DNA of 64,000 nucleotides. Source: Chondrosia reniformis (taxonomy: Eukaryota; Porifera; Demospongiae; Chondrillida; Chondrillidae). A model generated the notes under the pieces. That model saw only the letters and a program-made list of their open reading frames with translations. It was not told the origin of the DNA and made no database searches. Below, one piece after another: positions 36,229 to 47,700 of the stretch. Position 1 is the first letter of the stretch. Each line of letters opens with the position of its first letter. Made by a program: the position numbers and the translations under genes. The DNA is taken from the NCBI GenBank assembly GCA_947172415.1, contig OX359190.1, forward strand, positions 8,308,001 to 8,372,000, written 5' to 3'.

Positions 36229-36730
36229 AGTTTCTGTACTTTTTATGGAGCATAAGCTAGGAATTTGTTGTATTTTAAACCACTTTGGTTTTGCAATTTA
36301 CGACTGAATATGACGTCATTAAAATGGCGAATTTATTGAGGTCTTGACTCTTGGGCCATGAAAACTGTCATACTCAATAATAGCGTTATCGCTCTCGCTT
36401 CTACAAAAGAATACAGCTCGGAAAATTTAGAGTATTTTCGCTTATGAAGTAGTCCGAAGGCTTATTTCGTTTTTTAGTTACAGCGGGCGAAGAAGATGAA
36501 GAAGAAGAAAACGAAAATGGGAGATTTCAAAGTTCGTTCATTTGCCAACGATACACGGTTGCTTGCCTTCAAGGCCAATTTATAGCATGGCTGTTCTATA
36601 TTTAACTCTACATAGTCTCGTATCGGCGATTTTCAGCCTAATTCGGAATTTCGCTCCTATACCAATGTATGGGGAAAACGAAACAACCAGTACCATCCCT
36701 ACATAGAGAGTACTACCGTACTCTCTGATA
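36229..36730. mobile_element. TE-derived segment with palindromic terminus (copy)
   Basis: Copy of 18040-18538. It ends with the palindrome agagagtac-tacc-gtactctct and is followed by the older relic agaggatactactgtatg. Confidence 0.6.
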
Positions 36731-37010
36731 TTGTTTTTTTGGCCATCCCTACCTAGAGGATACTACTGTATGTATATATCAATGTGGTGGTAAACTTGAA
36801 ATGAATGATAAAGCCACTTTGAATTGAATTATATATAACCAACTGAAATTTCTAATTATTTTGAATTCTTACAGAACTGCATAACAATTGTACTACATAG
36901 CTATAGACTATATGTTATCCTAAAGAATAGTTGACCTGTCTATTCTTGCTATATACTAATGCTTAATCTGTGTTCCTACTATAATGCAGCATCTGTCTTA
37001 TAAGAACTCT

Positions 37011-37616
37011 TTATCTTGCCGACTCTAGTTCACATTCTATATTGTTAGTTTCGCATGTAGCTACAGCAATTTCGTTACCATCAGCTTTTTCAAGACATTC
37101 TTCCAACTCTTTATCACAATCTCTAGGTTCTTCAGGGGCTTGCTCCCTAAATGCCTCACAATATGCTTTTCCTTCTTCCAGCAAGTCTGAGTAGGTTTCA
37201 ATGTGTTCGTTGATTAAACATAACAAAAGCTCACTTTGGCATTCAGTTACGTCATTAAGAGGAATTTCTTCCTCCTCTTCTTCATTTTCATGTCCACATT
37301 CTACAAAATCTTCATAACAGCTAGCATGCCTTTTAATTTCTGAGTGTCTCTTTTTGGCTCCCCCACAAAATGCTGGCAAGCTACAGAACCTTTCATTGTA
37401 CTTGTACACTTCATCTTCGGTGAAATATGCTAAGGAACATTCCAATAATTCCTTTTCACATTCTTCAAGAGATTGACTTTCCTCACATTTTTGAAGTTGA
37501 TCTAAACAATTAGCATCTCTCTTCAGGGTTACCTTTGCATGGTGATCAGTTGCTGGAGCCCCATTAGTGATGACATTTGTTGCCAGTAGGGTAAGGAACA
37601 AGATCATTCCCTTCAT
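37011..37616 (-). CDS. secreted acidic cysteine-rich protein, gene 6 (gamma class, mosaic)
   Basis: 201 aa from MKGM. An upstream in-frame ATG (ending 37682) gives the same 22-residue extension as in gene 3 and is rejected for the same reason. The N-terminal two thirds match gamma gene 3 almost exactly (KR then DANCLDQLQKC). The segment INEHIETYSDLLEEGK is delta-type (genes 4, 7), and the end LEKADGNEIAVATCETNN matches alpha gene 5. So the copy looks assembled by gene conversion. It keeps 15 cysteines and six CX6C pairs. Its upstream block has lost the GCGTGGGC core (now GCTTGGGC after a deletion), so expression may differ. Confidence 0.86.
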   Translation of the reverse strand: MKGMILFLTLLATNVITNGAPATDHHAKVTLKRDANCLDQLQKCEESQSLEECEKELLECSLAYFTEDEVYKYNERFCSLPAFCGGAKKRHSEIKRHASCYEDFVECGHENEEEEEEIPLNDVTECQSELLLCLINEHIETYSDLLEEGKAYCEAFREQAPEEPRDCDKELEECLEKADGNEIAVATCETNNIECELESAR

Positions 37617-37880
37617 TTTTGAGCCTGTTATGAAGATAATATACCTATTGATATTCTCACTGCAGTATATGCCAAGTTTCAAATCTATACCAAGTTACAC
37701 TCTTTTATAGGAGAATCTATAGTTATATATATTAACTGTTTTTATATATTTATTTAGCCGGGCATCCTTATTATGTACAAAGTAGAGCTAAACTCTTGCT
37801 AGTGATTATACGGAAAAGCTTGGGCAAATGTGGGGAGAAGTTAAGGCTTCGTGGAGGATATACTATATATAGTGCAAGTT
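37617..37880 (-). promoter_or_regulatory. promoter of gene 6 (damaged upstream block)
   Basis: The TATA box TATAAAAG is at 37702-37709. In the upstream block the usual tttctaggaaagcgtgggc is shortened to aaagcttgggc, removing the EGR-type core, and gaggag becomes gagaag. Confidence 0.7.
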
Positions 37881-38630
37881 ACAAAATACCATAGTAAATC
37901 AGTACCTAATTGATAATGTTACGGTTAAACCTCATTCATTCTAAACTGTATAGTACTATTATAATAGTGGCATGGTAAATATAGAATGCAAAAACCCTCC
38001 TAGGAGCCATATAAATTGTGCCTTATAACAAATGTACAGTATTGCCTTAAATTACAGTAAATCTACAGTCTAGCACCTGGCCGATAAACCTCGTGTAATT
38101 AAGAAATGAATGAATAAATGAATTTCTCAGACAGCTGTATCTCCAATGCTGGAGATATATATGTTTAATCCCTTACAACATTATACATATATAAAAGTGG
38201 TAATACTACAATTAGGCAATAATATTAATTAATTTATAATATATGTAATTCATATGGCTGGACCTAGAAACAGAATGGGCATATAATATACGTATATGAA
38301 CTTGTATCCTTATGTGTATCTATTCTAAACTGTATAATATATGTAGTGCTGTGGTATAGAATTTAAACACCCTCCTAGGAGCCATGAATTGCACATTGTT
38401 TAGTCATTTACATATAATTACAGTATATACAATGTCAACGTGGTAGATCTATAATTATAAATGTAAGATTGTCATATAGCCCTTGCTGATAATCATAATG
38501 TTATGTGTAAGACATAGGTATTCATTTTACCCCTAACATTAAATTTAATTTATGACCTACATTTCATTCATTTCATTATGTATCCTAAGTTAACATCTCA
38601 TTCAACTTTTTGGTGCCAAAAAGGTGTATA

Positions 38631-39516
38631 CCGTACTCTCTAAGTAGGAATGGCCGGAAAAAAAAATGGCCGCCCTATCCAATGCATTAGCAATCAACAC
38701 CTCATAAATCGCCAACGAAGCGATTTTCGGATATATTCGGTTATTTGCAGCGATTAATGCACGTTTTCCTAAATGCCAAAACATGTTTCGACGCTCTACA
38801 CGCTCTATAGCGTTCAAAAAGCGGCTAACTAGGAATAGACCCACTTCCAAAATTCATTTTTTCTTCTTCTTCTTTTATTGAATAGACTAGCGCTAATATG
38901 CGAACTTATGCGGGCACGTACTAGTTATAAATCGTCATAGATATTTCGGAACTAGGGAATAGACAGCCCTAAATCTGAATGCGTTCTACAATAAGCATGT
39001 TAATTGTGAAGAGCGAAAATTGTGGTCTTCTCGGACGCCATTTTTTAATTAAGAGATCATGGTTTTCGGCATATTTCTCTTGTCTAAGACTTTCAAATCA
39101 ATTTAAAACAAGTAATATTAAGAGGAAAAAAGGGGGAATACAAGTAAATAAAAAACATTTACAAAAATGATGTTAGAAGTAGTAATGGCAGTGTTCACTA
39201 ATACATCTGCAAAAAGTATCAAAACAAGACACTGATTATACGATAAGGCTAATCATACAGAAGTTACATATATACTGAAATTTAAGTAACTTAACCATAC
39301 ACTTCTGTGTTTGGGCGCACCATTCCTACTTAAGGTTAGTGCGCCCAAACACAGAAGTGTATGGTTAAGTTACTTAAATTTCAGTATATATGTAACTTCT
39401 GTATGATTAGCCTTATCGTATAATCAGTGTCTTGTTTCGATACTTTTTGCAGATGTATTAGTGAACACTGCCATTTCTACTTCTAACATCATTTTAGTAA
39501 ATGTTTTTTATTTACT
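38631..39516 (+). mobile_element. left transposon copy bracketing aralar fragment 4
   Basis: Starts ccgtactctctaagtagg. The first 261 bp (38631-38891) are inverted at 42991-43248. After a spacer of about 200 bp comes a segment with agaggaaaaaaggggg and a 374-bp palindrome (39143-39516) whose centre is GGGCGCAC..GTGCGCCC. The insertion interrupts the aralar-intron sequence between ggtgtata and aatggtaattt. No transposase frame is seen. Confidence 0.75.
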
Positions 39517-39654
39517 TTATAATGGTAATTTACTGAATTGAAGGGTGCTATTGAAAACACAAGTATATCTCCAAACTTGGTGCTTGTACACCATAGTAGG
39601 CTTATATATTTCTTTCATTTGGTTGGTATTGCTTAGTAAGTGATTCTTGTGTAG

Positions 39655-40724
39655 GTAAAAGCTAGAGCTGGTCAACAAACATACAGTGGAATTGTAGATT
39701 GTGCTAGGAAGATTTACAAGGCAGAAGGATTTAGGGCTTTCTGGAAAGGAGCCCCAGGTAACAGCATGCAAGATCACATGCATATATCTAGTTGTATAGA
39801 TATAGATTCATCGTCCTACCTGTAATGGATTCCTCCAAGCTAAATTCACCCTCTAAGATTACTGTACATATATAGTATACTTGGCCACTTGTACCTTTTA
39901 ATAGGTCAATTGAAATTAAGTTACACTTTAACATGACAGACTTCATCTGTAAAACATTTAATATAGATGTATTTTTAAACTGTAAAATTTGTTTGAAGTA
40001 AGGAACCTATTTGCCTTATATGATACAATGTCCTATAATCTAGAGAACCACAAATCACTATGTAGACTCTCATGTATGCATTTTAGAACCCCTGCACTTT
40101 AGTTCTCTATAGGCTTTTTACAGAGTAGGCATAGCATGTAGGAAAATGGTATATTACATTTTTCACTTGTATTCCTTTTTTGCATACAGCTAGAGTTTTC
40201 CGATCCTCTCCTCAATTTGGTGTTACTCTCTTAACTTATGAACTCCTTCAGAGAATGTTTCCTGTGGACTTTGGAGCCAAAAAGTATGTTTTTAAATTGT
40301 TAATATGCGGCATGACAAATGAGTATGTACGCATGCTAGGGATTTCTTCTAACTGTGCCAAAAGTATCTTTGAGATGGTTCATCAGTCACTGAAGAAGAC
40401 TCCTAGGGTCAAAACCTCCAAATCTTTAAAGAAATAACTGTGCCTCTAGACGTTCAAAAGTCTAAAAGATAAACCATCTCAAAGATAGTTTGTATGTCTT
40501 TACCAAAAATGTGCAATTCTTTCTTTGATATACATAATTATATACGATACATAATTTCTTTCTGACTGTGTGCCACCAGGGGAAGTACTGCCAATTTGAC
40601 TCCGATGACATCACCACAGAACCCTGATTTGATTGGTGGATTTAGCTTAGCTAAAGCAAGCTTTGCAGCAACAGAAAAACAATACAATTTGGTGTTTCCA
40701 TCTCGACCAATATCAAGATATTAA
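39655..40724 (+). pseudogene. aralar 3'-exon fragment, copy 4 (open but orphaned)
   Basis: Exons at 39655-39757, 40190-40283 and 40580-40724 keep AG/GT borders and an open frame to TAA. This is the only duplicate without a disabling change in these exons. The PADVIK exon and everything upstream are missing, so by itself it encodes only the last carrier helices and tail. It lies between two inverted copies of a transposon. It could still be spliced onto upstream transcripts; more likely it is simply a younger pseudogene. Confidence 0.8.
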
Positions 40725-42230
40725 ATTAAATTATGTTTCCTATATTGTACCATTTAGGTTTTATAAACAGATTGTAGAATAATGCAAACACCTGTGATTT
40801 TACAATATTGTTATTATTTAATTTCAACCTGCTATAGACATTCAAATGATTGTGAGAAGCATACATGAAAATACTTGAAAAAAGGGGAGTTAAATGCACT
40901 GAGCTCATCATGAAAATACATATTAAAATAATATGTTGGACCTATTTGTGCACTGTGCTATTATTTTGTATAATAGTGTAGGCATCATAAATGCAGGCCT
41001 TTGAAAATAAATATTTAAATGAAGAATATTCAAAGCTCAAGTTTGTAAAGTGTATTTCTTACATCTTCAAATTAAATGTCTAAAATTTCCAAGTTGCGAA
41101 TGCACATCACGTATATATGAAATAATACTATATATAGTACTTCAACATAGACCTGTTCCCAGCTGCAGACAGCATAATAATTATGTTCATTTAATTTTCA
41201 TGTGAGGTATATAAACTTATTATGTATATGGGCTGTCATTATCTTGCCTAATGATCAGGTATATAACAGTCTTGTTCATTACTGCAATTATATAATTTAT
41301 ATACTAAACATATTTAACCAAGTTCTCCATAATTCTTTACATGCATGTCATCATTTGAAATATGCTACACTTGCTAAAGGAGCTAGTGTATCTGATGCAG
41401 GTTTTTTGGCTACTGCCTGGTTAATTGCTGGCAATTTAAATGTACATGTATTTATCCATTACATTGGCTATACGTATATATGATAGCCTATTATAGTGGA
41501 GGCATATGAGAGATCTATATAGAGTAATTAAGTACGTATAAAGTATAATAAAGATACAGAATAAGCTGGTGCATGTGTTCTTATCATGATTTCCCTCAAT
41601 AAAGATGTCCTAATGCATGCTTGGCTAAAGAGATTTCCTAATTGTGGCTCTGTGTTTTATTACATCATTTTATGATTTGGCCAATATTTTAAGTTCCTTG
41701 CTTCAAATCCTATATATATTTTGGATTCTGGAGCAAATGTGAGGTAAATGCCTTAGCCTGTCTAGAGTAAACATGTTCCTCAGTTGACCTAGGGTGGAGC
41801 AGGTCTATATATATACATGGGTTATCCTGATTGGGACATTTCAAAAGTAGCATACAGGAGGTCTCTCAAGTGGTGGAGTGTGGAGTGTTCTGTAGTGTGG
41901 CTAATTTTCTCTGAAGATAATTCATTATTGAATGTTGCTCTCGTGGCTTGCTTAATTATATAAAGTTCTGCATGCGCCAGCCTTTCTACAGTTAGAGGCG
42001 ATAATTAAGGCACACAAAACACGTTAATATGTTTGATAACACATTAGTCACAGCTCAACACCACAACAATTGTCTTACTGGTTGTGATGTTAATTAGCCA
42101 TCGCATAAATCTCGGACCACTCTAATGGCACAGTTTTGGTCTCACCATTTTACATGCATGATCCTGCTTCTTAATAGGTATATGTATATATAATTATAAG
42201 TTCAAAATAAAATATCTTGTTGAGACATAT
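40725..42230 (+). repeat. aralar 3' flank (copy), no gene
   Basis: Homologous to 3218-4560 and the other flank copies. It ends where the right transposon copy interrupts gagacata-tgggtccac. Confidence 0.7.
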
Positions 42231-42237
42231 ATATACA

Positions 42238-43262
42238 AGTAAATAAAAAACATTTACAAAAATGATGTTAGAAGTAGAAATGGCAGTGTTCACTAATACA
42301 TCTGCAAAAAGTATCGAAACAAGACACTGATTATATGATAAGGCTAATCATACAGAAGTTGCATATATACTGAAATTTGGGCGCACTATAACCTTAAGTA
42401 GGAATGGTGCGCCCAAACACAGAAGTGTATGGTTAAGTTACTTAAATTTCAGTATATATGCAACTTCTGTATGATTAGCCTTATCATATAATCAGTGTCT
42501 TGTTTCGATACTTTTTGCAGATGTAATAGTGAACACTGCCATTACTACTTCTAACATCATTTTTGTAAATGTTTTTTATTTACTCGTATTCCCCCTTTTT
42601 CCTCTTAATATTACTTGTTTTAAATTGATTTGAAAGTTTTCTTGGCGAAGATCTCAGAGGATGAGAAAGAAGAGCAGCATAGGAAAGATGAGAAGAGAAG
42701 GAGGCGTGTAGAGAGTCAGATGCAGTCTGAGGCTGCACTCGCCTGCGACTGGCCAGGATGTACCTTCCAAGCCGTGAACAGGTCTGGCCTTATCAACCAC
42801 CAGCGGCAGTCCCACAGCACTCCACAGCTCACCCCATGCCCGTACTGTGGCCGGGAGATAAGGCATCAAGGTCTGCACAACCACAAGAGGTTCTGTAAAG
42901 CAAGGCCAGCGGTGAACTGAGAAGCTGGATCTAGCAGCCTGTACCACTGGAGATGTCTTCAGTGCAAAGCAGCACATGGATGGATGGATGGCTAGTCTAT
43001 TCAATAAAAGAAGAAGAAGAAAAAACGAATTTTGGAAGTGGGTCTATTCCTAGTTAGCCGCTTTTTGAACGCTATAGAGCGTGTAGAGCGTCGAAACATG
43101 TTTTGGCATTTAGGAAAGCGTGCATTAATCGCTGCAAATAACCGAATATAACCGAAAATCGCTTCGTTGCCGATTTATGAGATGTTGATTGCTAATACAT
43201 TGGATAGGGCGGCCATTTTTTTTCCGGCCATTCCTACTTAGAGAGTACTACCGTACTCTCTG
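42238..43262 (-). mobile_element. right transposon copy, with C2H2 zinc-finger frame
   Basis: Mirror image of the left copy: a palindrome (42238-42584) first, then the shared ccccctttttcctcttaat segment, a zinc-finger reading frame, and finally the 258-bp inverted end (42991-43248) closing in agagagtac-tacc-gtactctct. The empty site is seen at about 26622 and 47900. Confidence 0.75.
42630..42920 (+). pseudogene. zinc-finger tail fragment inside the transposon
   Basis: 96 codons. A basic/acidic charged stretch (residues about 10-30) is followed by CDWPGC-x12-HQRQSH, a C2H2 finger, then CPYCGREIRHQGLHNHKRFC, a second C2H2/C-type finger. Paired fingers of this style are common at the C-terminal end of reverse transcriptase-like or transposase proteins. 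No catalytic domain is present. The codon use and GC content differ sharply from the surroundings, as expected of a captured or transposon-borne exon. The frame runs opposite to the transposon-end orientation I assigned. The ATG is arbitrary. Confidence 0.55.
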
Positions 43263-43846
43263 ATATGGGTCCACATACATGTTCATGTTCATGCAAGGAG
43301 ATTTCTGCATGAGCTATATTTAATTGCTGATGAAGGCCCCTTTGGGTTGAAATATATATTTATTTCTAAAGAATTCATTTTTACTGAAGCTTACTTATTT
43401 CTATATATGATCGCAACAACTATATATACTCTATATCTTTTATAAATGATGATAGATAGTCAAATCTAACATTCATGATCAATTTGTTATATTAATTGTT
43501 GATTTAGTAAATTTTAATTGGTTTACATTGAATAGGGTGCAAGTGGGCATTAATATTGTTTTTTTTGGCCATCCCTACTTTATAGAGGGTACTACTGTAT
43601 ATATGTATGTCAATGTGGTGGTAAAAAATGAATGATAGAGCCACTTCGAATTGAATTCTATATAGCCAACTGAAATTTCTAAAACATTGAATTATTTTGA
43701 ATTCTTACAGAGCCGCATAACAATTGTACTACATAGCTATAGACTATATGTTATCCTAAAGAATAGTTGACCTGCCTATTCTTGCTGTACTAATGCTTAT
43801 AATCTGTGTTCCTACTATAATGCAGCATCTGCCTTATAAGAACTCT
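43263..43846. repeat. pre-gene block left of gene 7
   Basis: No gene. It contains the motif ctgatgaaggcccctttggg at about 43327, the TE-end relic agagggtactactgtatat at about 43585, and the conserved gaattcttacagagc segment that lies 130-150 bp from each gene's stop. Confidence 0.65.
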
Positions 43847-44449
43847 TTATCTTGCTGACTCCAGTTCACAGTCCATAAAGACAGTATTGCATGTAGCTAC
43901 AGCAATTTCGTTACCATCAGCTATTTCAAGACATTCTTCCAACTCTTCATCACAATCTCTAGGTTCTTCAGGGAGTTGCTCCCTAAACGCCTCACAAAAT
44001 GCTTTTCCTTCTTCCAGCAAGTCTGAGTAGGTTTCAATGTGTTCGTTGATTAAACATAAGAAACCTTCACTTTGGCATTCAGTAATGTCATTAAGAGGAA
44101 TTTCTTCCTCCTCTTCTTCATTTTCATGTGCACATTCTACAAGATCTTCAAAACAGTCATGATCCCTTTTAAGTGAGCTTCTCTTTTTGGCTCCCCCACA
44201 AAATACGGGCAAGCTACATAACCTTTCAGTGTACTTGTACATTTCATCTTCGGTGAAATATGCTAAGGAACATTCCATTGCTTCCTTGTCACATTCTTCA
44301 ACAGATTGACTTTCCTTACATTCTTCAAATTGTTCTAAGCAACCAGGATTTCTCTTCACGGTAACTTCTGCATGGTCATCGGCTGCTGGAGCCCCATTAG
44401 TGATGACATTTGTTCCCAGTAGAGTAAGGAACAGGATCATTCCCTTCAT
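43847..44449 (-). CDS. secreted acidic cysteine-rich protein, gene 7 (delta class)
   Basis: 200 aa, near twin of gene 4: KR then NPGCLEQFEEC, the linker KKRSSLKRDHDC (KR restored where gene 4 has KK), and INEHIETYSDLLEEGK. The signal peptide region reads APAADDHAEV rather than APATDHH. 15 cysteines and six CX6C pairs are conserved. The C-terminus has CNTVFMDC. TATA is 80 bp upstream. Together with the shared inversion and palindrome in the adjoining unit, it shows that genes 4 and 7 came from one recent block duplication. Function unknown. Confidence 0.88.
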   Translation of the reverse strand: MKGMILFLTLLGTNVITNGAPAADDHAEVTVKRNPGCLEQFEECKESQSVEECDKEAMECSLAYFTEDEMYKYTERLCSLPVFCGGAKKRSSLKRDHDCFEDLVECAHENEEEEEEIPLNDITECQSEGFLCLINEHIETYSDLLEEGKAFCEAFREQLPEEPRDCDEELEECLEIADGNEIAVATCNTVFMDCELESAR

Positions 44450-44720
44450 TTTTGTGCCTGTTATGAAGACCTATTGATTTTTACTGCGGTATAAAATGCC
44501 AAGTTTCAAATCTATACCAAGTTAAACTCTTTTATAGGAACTGTTTTTATATTGTATTATATAATTAGCTAGTACATATGTAATTAGTCAGGCATCCTTA
44601 TTATGTACAAAGTAGAGGTAAGCTCTTGCTAGTGATTATACGGAAATTTCTAGGAAAGCGTGGGCAAATGAGGGGAGGAGTTAAGGCTTCATGGAGGATA
44701 TACTATATATATATAGTGCA
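44450..44720 (-). promoter_or_regulatory. promoter of gene 7
   Basis: The TATA box TATAAAAG is at 44529-44536. GCGTGGGC lies at about 44659, with an intact G-rich motif. Confidence 0.75.
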
Positions 44721-47700
44721 AGTTACAAAATACCATTATAACCTAATATGAATGAATAAATGAATTTCTCAGACAGCTGTATCTCCAATGCTGTCGGTAT
44801 ATAAGTCTAGGTCCAGCCATATGAATTACATATATTATAAATTAATTAATATTATTGTCTAACTGTAGTATTACCACTTTTATATATGTACGTATAATGT
44901 TGTAAGGGACTAGTAACAGAACGGGCATATAATATACGTATATGAACTTGTATCCTTATGTGTATCTATTCTAAACTGTATATATTACTGTGGTATAGAA
45001 TTTAAAAACCCTCCTAGGAGCCATGAATTGCACATTGTTTAGTCATTTACATAAAACTACAGTATATACAATGTCATCTTATACTTATATATGTAAGATT
45101 GTCATATAGCCCCTGCTGATAATCATAATGTTATGTTTATCAGCAGGGGTATTCATTTTACCCTATGACCTACATTCCATTCATTTCATCATGTGTCCTA
45201 AGTTAACATCTCATTCAACTTTTTGGTGCCAAAAAGGTGTATATATACATTTGTCATGGTAATTTACTGAATTAAAGGGTGCTATTGAAAACACAAGTAT
45301 ATCTCCAAACTTGGTGCTTGTACACCATAGTGGCATAGTAGATCTATTTCTTTCATTTGGTTGGTATTGCTTAGTAAGTGATTCTTGTGTAGGTAAAAGC
45401 TAGAGCTGGTCAACAAACATACAGTGGAATTGTAGATTGTGCTAGGAAGATTTACAAGGCAGAAGGATTTAGGGCTTTCTGGAAAGGACCCCCAGGTAAC
45501 AGCATGCAAGATCACATGCATATATCTAGCTGTAGATATAGATTCATCGTCGTACCTGTAATGGCATCCTCCAAGCTAAATTCACCCTCTAAGATTACTG
45601 TACATATATAGTATACTGGTACCTTTTAATAGGTCAATTGAAATTAAGTTGCACTTTAACATGACAGACTTCATCTGTAAAACATTTAATATACATACAT
45701 GCATTTTTAAACTGTAAAATTTGTTTGAAGTAAGGAACCTATTTGCCTTATATGATACAATGTCTTATAATCTAGAGAACCACAATCAGGAAATCACTAT
45801 GTAGACTCTCACGTATGCATTTTAGAACCCCTGCACTTTAGTTCTCTATAGGCTTTTTACAGAGTAGGCATAGCATGTAGGAAAATGGTGTATTACATTT
45901 TTCACTTGTATTCCTTTTTTGCATACAGCTAGAGTTTTCCGATCCGATCCTCAATTTGGTGTTACTCTCTTAACTTATGAACTCCTTCAGAGAATGTTTC
46001 CTGTGGACTTTGGATCCAAAAAGTATATTTTTAAATATGCAACATGACAAATAAGTATGTACGTGTATGTTAGGGATTTCTTCTACCTGTGCCAAATGTA
46101 TCTTTGAGATGGTTCATCAGTCACTGAAGAAGACTCCTAGGGTCAAAACCTCCAAATCTTTAAAGAAATAACTGTGCCTCTAGACGTTCAAAAGTCTAAA
46201 AGATAAACCATCTCAAAGATAGTTTGTATGTCTTTACCAAAAATGTGCAATTCTTTCTTTGATATACATCATTATATATGATACATAATTTCTTTCTGAC
46301 TGTGTGCCACCAGGGGAAGTACTGCCAATTTCACTCCGATGACATAACCACAGAACCCTGATTTGATTGGTGGATTTAGCTTAGCTAAAGCAAGCTTTGC
46401 AGCAACAGAAAGACAATACAATTTGGTGTTTCCATCTCGACCAATATCAAGATATAAAATTAAATTATGTTTCCTATATTGTACCATTTAGGTTTTATAA
46501 ACAGATTGTAGAATAATGCAAACACCTGTGATTTTACAATATTGTTATTATTTAATTTCAACCTGCTATAGACATTCAAATGATTGTGAGAAGCATACAT
46601 GAAAATACTTGAAAAAAGGGGAGTTAAATGCACTGAGCTCATCATGAAAATACTTATTAAAATAATATGTTAGACCTATTTGTACATTGTGCTATTATTT
46701 GTGTAGTAGTGTAGGCATCATAAATGCAGGCCTTTGGAAAAAAAATATTAAATGAAGAATATTCAAAGCTCAAGTTTGTAAAGTGTATTTCTTACAACTT
46801 AAATTAAATGTCTATAAAATTTCCAAGTTGCGAATGCACATCGCGTATATATAATAACACTCTATACGTATATACTTGTTCCCAAACACCATATTATGTT
46901 CATTTAATTTTCATGTGAGGTATATAAACTTATTATGTATATGGGCTGTCATTATCTTGCCTAATGATCAGGTAACAGTCTTGTTCATTACTGCAATTAT
47001 ATAATTTATATACTAAACATATTTAACCAAGTTCTCCATAATTCTTTACATGCATGTCATCATTTGAAATATGCTACACTTTCTGATGCAGGTTTTTTCG
47101 GCTATATACTGCCTGGTTAATTGCTGGCAATATAAATGTACATGTATATATTTAACCATTACATTGGCTATACGTATATATGATAGCCTATTATAATAGC
47201 GGAGTTAGTGCAGAGAGGTATATGAGAGAGTAATTGAGTACATATAAAGTATAATAAAGATACAGAATAAGCTGGTGCATGTGTTCTTATCATGATGTCC
47301 TAATGCATGCTTGGCTAAAGAGATTTCCTAATTGTGGTTCTGTGTTATATTACATCATTTTATGATTTGGCCAATATTTTAAGTTCCTTGCTTCAAATCC
47401 TATATTTTGGATTCTGTAACAAATGTTAGGTAAATGCCTTAGCCTGTCTGGAGTAAACATGTTCCTCAGTTGACCTAGGGTGGAGCAGGTCTATATATAC
47501 ATAGGTTATCCTGATTGGGACATTTCAAAAGTCACATACAGGAGGTCTCTCAAGTGGTGGAGTGTGGAGTGTTCTGTAGTGTAGCTAATTTTCTCTGAAG
47601 ATAATTTGTTATTGAATGTTGCTTTTGTGGCTTGCTTAAATTAACTTAATTAAAGTTCTGCATGCGCCATCCTTTCTACATGTACAGTGATAATTAAGAC

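Larger units (their letters stand above)
28221..37010. repeat. longest diverged array unit, genes 5 to 6
   Basis: 8.8 kb with no intact protein gene. Contents: eroded aralar-intron-like sequence (28250-29200); the flank block (29230-29400); the 10 kb-type segment (29470-29930); a piece at 29935-30208, missing from the sibling units at 14960 and 50870 and so probably ancestral; hAT and gag remnants; a tRNA-like sequence (31867-31939); a large inverted repeat (33220-34890); a tandem ttgtggttgctatgtg repeat (34890-34945); and the hairpin/TE pair at 35984-36730. Confidence 0.6.

Noticed and set aside
38979-39170. Short frame in the left transposon copy
   Set aside because: No similarity to the zinc-finger frame of the right copy or to any transposase; it runs into the palindrome.
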